Source of the DNA: JAFNAG01 sp964353465
Lineage (GTDB): Bacteria; Acidobacteriota; UBA6911
DNA length: 24,881 nt
Direction: 5' to 3'
Assembly (NCBI GenBank): GCA_964353465.1
Contig: CAYGWQ010000039.1
Location: forward strand, 1-24,881
Shown: in pieces, positions 21,535 to 24,881 of the stretch
Numbering within the stretch: position 1 is the first letter of the stretch
Layout of the letters: each line of letters opens with the position of its first letter
Made by a program: the position numbers and the translations under genes
The notes under the pieces: generated by a model
The model's database searches: none
Seen by the model: the letters and a program-made list of their open reading frames with translations, nothing else
What the model was told of the DNA's origin: nothing

Positions 21535-22692
21535 GTGAGAGCGGATCCAAAAGGAGTCCTGACCGGACCTCACTTCCTGGACGGAGATCACGCCTGCTGC
21601 GAAGGAGCTCTGGCCGCAGGTTGTCGTTTCGTCGCGGGATACCCGATTACGCCGTCGACGGAGGTTGTAGAGAGAATTGCCGGTCGATTTCCATCTGTCG
21701 GCGGCATATTCATACAAATGGAGGACGAAATTGCCTCCTCCATCGCCATTCAGGGTGCCATTTGGGCCGGGGCCAAGGCCATGACGGTTACGTCCGGCCC
21801 GGGATTTTCCTTGATGATGGAGCATATCGGCTTGGCTGCCATGCTCGAGGTGCCTGCAGTGTTCGTCGATGTCCAGCGCGGCGGTCCGTCGACGGGGCTG
21901 CCTACGCTGCCGGGCCAGGCGGACATGATGCAGGCTCGGTGGGGAAGCCATGGAGACTATGAGATCATTGCCATCTCCCCCAACTCTCCCCAGGAATGTT
22001 TCGATTTGACTATCCTGGCGTTCAACCTGGCGGAAGAGTACCGCGTGCCGGTCATGTTCATGATGGACGAGTGCGTCGGCCATATGACGGAAAAAGTCCT
22101 AATCCCTCCCGCCGACGAGATCGAGGTAACGCCGCGGCGCTATACCACAAAAAAGCCGGGTGAATACCTCCCATACCTTACGAACGGCGACATGATCCCG
22201 GAAATGGTAAAAGCAGGCGACGGGTACCGTTTTCATGTGACGGGGCTGACGCACGATGCGCGGGGCTATCCCGCCATGAATGCGGATTGCCAGGAAAAGC
22301 TCGTGCGCAGGCTGGTGGACAAAATCAGGAACAATACCGACAAGATCATGCGCATCGAGGAAGAGGATACCGACGGCGCCGACGTGGTTGTCGTTTCCTA
22401 CGGCATTACGTCGAGAGTGGCTCTGAGGGCCATTCAGATGGCAAAGGCGGATGGGATTAAGGTCGGGCACCTGCGGCTTATCACTGTATGGCCCTTCCCG
22501 GAGAACCGGGTGCGCCAACTGGCCGGACGTATCAAAGCCTTCGTCCTGCCCGAACTCAACTACGGGCAGGTGTTTCTGGAACTGCAGCGCGTGGTCGAAG
22601 GAAAGACGAAGAGCTTCCTGGTTCCCCACGGCGGAGGCACCGTGCATCAGCCCGAGGTCATCTACGAGCAGATCAAGGAGGCAGCAAAGTGA
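21535..22692 (+). CDS. korA: 2-oxoacid:ferredoxin oxidoreductase alpha subunit, 385 aa
   Basis: The large subunit of a KGOR-type 2-oxoacid:ferredoxin oxidoreductase has the pyrimidine-binding half of the TPP site. Signature stretches are GYPITPSTEVVERI near the N-terminus, QMEDEIASSIAIQGAIWAG and TVTSGPGFSLMMEHIGLA, followed by PAVFVDVQRGGPSTGLPT. The C-terminal domain includes SYGITSRVALRA and PELNYGQVFLELQRV. The length fits the short KorA form that lacks a fused gamma domain, consistent with the separate korC gene. The start is a GTG with a strong AAAGGAGG site (21521-21528). Its TGA stop overlaps the GTG of korB by 4 bp. Confidence 0.95.
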   Translation: MRADPKGVLTGPHFLDGDHACCEGALAAGCRFVAGYPITPSTEVVERIAGRFPSVGGIFIQMEDEIASSIAIQGAIWAGAKAMTVTSGPGFSLMMEHIGLAAMLEVPAVFVDVQRGGPSTGLPTLPGQADMMQARWGSHGDYEIIAISPNSPQECFDLTILAFNLAEEYRVPVMFMMDECVGHMTEKVLIPPADEIEVTPRRYTTKKPGEYLPYLTNGDMIPEMVKAGDGYRFHVTGLTHDARGYPAMNADCQEKLVRRLVDKIRNNTDKIMRIEEEDTDGADVVVVSYGITSRVALRAIQMAKADGIKVGHLRLITVWPFPENRVRQLAGRIKAFVLPELNYGQVFLELQRVVEGKTKSFLVPHGGGTVHQPEVIYEQIKEAAK

Positions 22693-23540
22693 ACGAGACC
22701 AATCCGGTTGAACAATACCTGAGAATGGATCGCATGCCGCATATCTGGTGCTCGGGCTGCGGGCTGGGCACGACCGTAAACTGCTTTGTTCGGGCTCTCG
22801 AGGGCTGCCAGATTCCTCTGGACAAGATCAGCGTCGTTTCGGGCATCGGATGTACGGGGCGAGTGGCAGGATACCTGAAGCTGGACAGTTTCCACACAAC
22901 CCACGGCCGCCCGATCCCGTTTGCGACGGGATTGAAACTTGCGAATCCGAAGCTGAAGGTGGTCGTCTACAGCGGAGATGGCGACCTCATTGCGATCGGG
23001 GGCAACCACTTCATTCACGCGGCCCGTAGAAACATCGACCTCACCGTTATCTGCGTGAACAATTTCACGTACGGGATGACGGGCGGCCAGGTCACGCCCA
23101 CCACGCCCATCGATGCCATAGCTTCCACAACTCCTTACGGGAACTTCGAGGAGCCGTTCAGCCTGCCCTACCTTGCGGATTCTGCCGGGGCGGTTTATGT
23201 CGCACGCTGGACGACGTACCACATACGGCATATCACCAAGTCGATCAAGGAAGCGCTCCAGAAAAAGGGATTCAGCTTTGTGGAGATCATCAGCCCGTGC
23301 CCGACACTCTATGGCCGCAGGAACCGGCTGGGAGACGGCCTGGAGATGATGAAGTTCTACAAGGAAAACAGTTCGATCAAGAACGGATGCGATACACGCG
23401 AGGTCGGCTTGGGCTTTAAAGGACAGATCGTCTGCGGGAAGTTCGTCGATCGTGAGCGGCCGTCTTACCTCGAGATGTACAATAGCAAGATGGCGGAAAG
23501 ATTCGGCTCCGCTTTCAACCCATATGAGGGTGTCCAATGA
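22689..23540 (+). CDS. korB: 2-oxoacid:ferredoxin oxidoreductase beta subunit, 283 aa
   Basis: This is the TPP-pyrophosphate-binding subunit. WCSGCGLG near the N-terminus and GIGCTGRVAGYL supply conserved cysteines. The Mg2+/TPP motif runs from SGDGDLIAIGGNHFIHAARR through CVNNFTYGMTGGQVTP. ISPCPTLYGRRN is the usual C-terminal cysteine-containing segment of KorB. Length is normal. The GTG start overlaps the korA stop (GTGA) and has a GGAGG site 7 nt upstream; a longer frame exists upstream but lies within korA. It also overlaps korC by 4 bp. Together with the alpha subunit it forms the catalytic core, converting a 2-oxoacid and CoA to acyl-CoA, CO2 and reduced ferredoxin. Confidence 0.95.
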   Translation: MNETNPVEQYLRMDRMPHIWCSGCGLGTTVNCFVRALEGCQIPLDKISVVSGIGCTGRVAGYLKLDSFHTTHGRPIPFATGLKLANPKLKVVVYSGDGDLIAIGGNHFIHAARRNIDLTVICVNNFTYGMTGGQVTPTTPIDAIASTTPYGNFEEPFSLPYLADSAGAVYVARWTTYHIRHITKSIKEALQKKGFSFVEIISPCPTLYGRRNRLGDGLEMMKFYKENSSIKNGCDTREVGLGFKGQIVCGKFVDRERPSYLEMYNSKMAERFGSAFNPYEGVQ

Positions 23541-24106
23541 TGACGACGGAGATCAAATTCGGAGGCTTCGGCGGCCAGGGGGTCATCCTGGCGGGGATGA
23601 TCATAGGCAGGGCCGCCAGCATTTATGACAATAAGTTCGCCACGCTTACGCAGAGCTTCGGCCCCGAGGCGCGCGGCAGCGCCTGCAGCGCCCAGGTGAT
23701 CGTGTCGGACCAGGAAATCCTCTACCCTTATGTGACCAAGCCGCAAATACTCCTGGTCATGTCACAGGAAGCCTGCAACAAGTTCCTGCCTGAAACTACG
23801 GACGATGCCGCCATCATCATAGAGGAGGAACTCGTCAAGCCCAAGGCCCTCAAATCGGGGATGAAAATGTTCGGCATCCCCGCCACGCGCTTTGCGGAGG
23901 AACTGGGCCGAAAAATGGTTTTGAATATCGTCATGGTGGGTTTTTTCACTGCGGTTACCAAGCTGGTGGGCCGCGATGCCGCCCGGGAAGCGGTGAAAAC
24001 CTCAGTCCCGAAAGGGACCGAAAACCTGAACCTGCAGGCTTTCGACCGCGGCTACGAATACGGGATGTCCCTGGTTCAGGGCGCGGCGGCGCCGGTGGTC
24101 CAGTAA
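23537..24106 (+). CDS. korC: 2-oxoacid:ferredoxin oxidoreductase gamma subunit, 189 aa
   Basis: The gamma subunit contributes CoA-side structure to the complex. The family hallmarks are the N-terminal FGGFGGQGVILAGMIIGRAA, the TQSFGPEARGSACSAQVIVS segment, and PQILLVMSQEACNKFL. The start overlaps the korB stop (ATGA), and an ATG-ATG pair leaves the exact first residue open by one codon. It ends 34 nt before the acetyltransferase gene. This completes a korDABC set typical of anaerobic or microaerobic 2-oxoacid oxidation, or of its reductive use in CO2 fixation; direction of use is not readable from the sequence. Confidence 0.94.
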   Translation: MMTTEIKFGGFGGQGVILAGMIIGRAASIYDNKFATLTQSFGPEARGSACSAQVIVSDQEILYPYVTKPQILLVMSQEACNKFLPETTDDAAIIIEEELVKPKALKSGMKMFGIPATRFAEELGRKMVLNIVMVGFFTAVTKLVGRDAAREAVKTSVPKGTENLNLQAFDRGYEYGMSLVQGAAAPVVQ

Positions 24107-24140
24107 CTCGTCGAGTCGTCCGCATCCTTTAGAGGTCGTC

Positions 24141-24734
24141 ATGGAAAATTATCCGAAAACAGTGAAGACCAAAGACGGTACCAGTGTCGTGATTCGGCCG
24201 CTTACGCAGGACGATGGTCCCGCACTGCTGGCCTTCTTTCGGGCGCTGCCGGCGGACGACCGGCTCTTTCTCAGGGAAGATGTCACGAAGAAGGAAGTCA
24301 CCGAAAGGTGGATATCGCAGCTGGATTATGAAAAGGTTTTCCCCATGGTTGCGGGGCTGGGTTCGGCCATCATCGGGGATGCGACACTCCATTTCAACCA
24401 GCATGGCTGGCACAGGCACATGGCGGAGATCCGCTGTGTGGTCGCGAGGGCACATCAAAAAAAGGGCCTGGGAACCATCTTGATGCACGAACTCGTATCC
24501 TATGCCGGCCAGAAGGGCGTCGACCGAATCCGGGCGGAGATGATGGACACTCAGCTCTCCGCTCAAAAGGCGTTTCATCGGCTCGGCTTCAAAAGAGCAG
24601 CGGAGTTAAAAGACTTCGTCATCGATATCAACGGGAAATCCCACGGCCTGGTGATCATGGTGAATGATGTCTCCGACTTGTGGAAAAAAATGGAGGATCT
24701 GCTCATCGACTACGACATCAGGATGGAGCAGTGA
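24141..24734 (+). CDS. GNAT-family N-acetyltransferase, 197 aa
   Basis: The protein has the GNAT fold: IRPLTQDDGPALLAFFRAL at the start, then motif A with EIRCVVARAHQKKGLGTIL (acetyl-CoA pyrophosphate loop, QKKGLG), and later AQKAFHRLGFKRA (motif B). The C-terminal tail (VIDINGKSHGLVIMVNDVSD then LWKKMEDLLIDYDIRM) is acidic and may bind the acceptor. The acceptor is not identifiable; in other genomes single GNAT genes of this kind sit next to kor operons. The ATG has a GAGG-type site. The 34-nt gap after korC, without a visible terminator, suggests co-transcription with korDABC; a regulatory role on the oxidoreductase (lysine acetylation) is a guess. Confidence 0.88.
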   Translation: MENYPKTVKTKDGTSVVIRPLTQDDGPALLAFFRALPADDRLFLREDVTKKEVTERWISQLDYEKVFPMVAGLGSAIIGDATLHFNQHGWHRHMAEIRCVVARAHQKKGLGTILMHELVSYAGQKGVDRIRAEMMDTQLSAQKAFHRLGFKRAAELKDFVIDINGKSHGLVIMVNDVSDLWKKMEDLLIDYDIRMEQ

Positions 24735-24881
24735 CGCAACGCCATTGATCCGATCGGTGTTTTGAAGCATGAACCTGCTCCGAAAACAGGTAGGCCCCGG
24801 CCGGCGAGACTGTCTCAAAACTCGCCCGCGGCAGTTCCACCGCAACGGTTCGTTGCCGAAACAGCCGCGGAGCGGCGGCAG
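24735..24881. other. Right edge, no gene recognised
   Basis: After the acetyltransferase stop I see no ribosome-binding site, recognisable protein or terminator. A short palindrome GAGACTGTCTC lies at 24806-24816, and an ATG at 24769 opens a frame to the window end without a ribosome-binding site; neither is convincing as a feature. Confidence 0.4.

Noticed and set aside
24769..24881. Open frame from an ATG at 24769 running off the right edge
   Set aside because: No ribosome-binding site and an Arg-rich, low-complexity peptide; not enough to call a partial gene.

Overview
The window is GC-rich bacterial chromosomal DNA from a Gram-negative organism, shown by a TolC/adaptor/RND efflux operon, a lipoprotein signal and a Tat signal. 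The mix of genes (secreted beta-propeller proteins, a large Tat-exported glycosidase-like protein, an M28 peptidase, a korDABC 2-oxoacid:ferredoxin oxidoreductase, several toxin-antitoxin genes and scattered palindromic repeats) looks most like an Acidobacteriota or similar soil/sediment lineage. That placement is an inference; no rRNA or other marker gene is present.

Layout. 1-2050 is an accessory patch: a secreted NTF2/SnoaL-like protein, a vapBC toxin-antitoxin operon lying between two near-identical 136-bp inverted-repeat elements, and an orphan Phd-type antitoxin just after the second element. 2058-3220 holds an XRE regulator and an eight-helix membrane protein, with a strong sigma70-type promoter. 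3339-10212 is a leftward operon: a YncE-like beta-propeller, TolC, a lipoprotein adaptor (MFP) and an HAE1-type RND pump.

10358-13604 is a decayed region. It contains a histidine-kinase remnant (5' deletion plus frameshift), a PepSY-like remnant cut by a third, diverged copy of the 136-bp element, an intact ankyrin/PD40-propeller protein, and the C-terminal end of a PLP aminotransferase. 13605-16328 encodes a Tat-exported 907-aa glycosidase-like protein.

After a 69-nt FRVFRVFRG-type palindrome, 16643-18981 carries a half-size TauE/SafE permease and a cobalamin-binding-type radical SAM protein of unknown function. Facing it is a secreted M28 peptidase (19031-21022). 21270-24734 is a tight operon for a four-subunit 2-oxoacid:ferredoxin oxidoreductase, followed by a GNAT acetyltransferase.

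The main point of interest is the 136-bp palindromic element family. Three copies of the same length are present: one supplies the stop codon of a gene, two bracket vapBC as direct repeats, and one truncates a gene. The other candidates for novelty are the radical SAM protein, the propeller-led RND operon with a symmetric hairpin between its first two genes, and the Tat-exported glycosidase-like protein.
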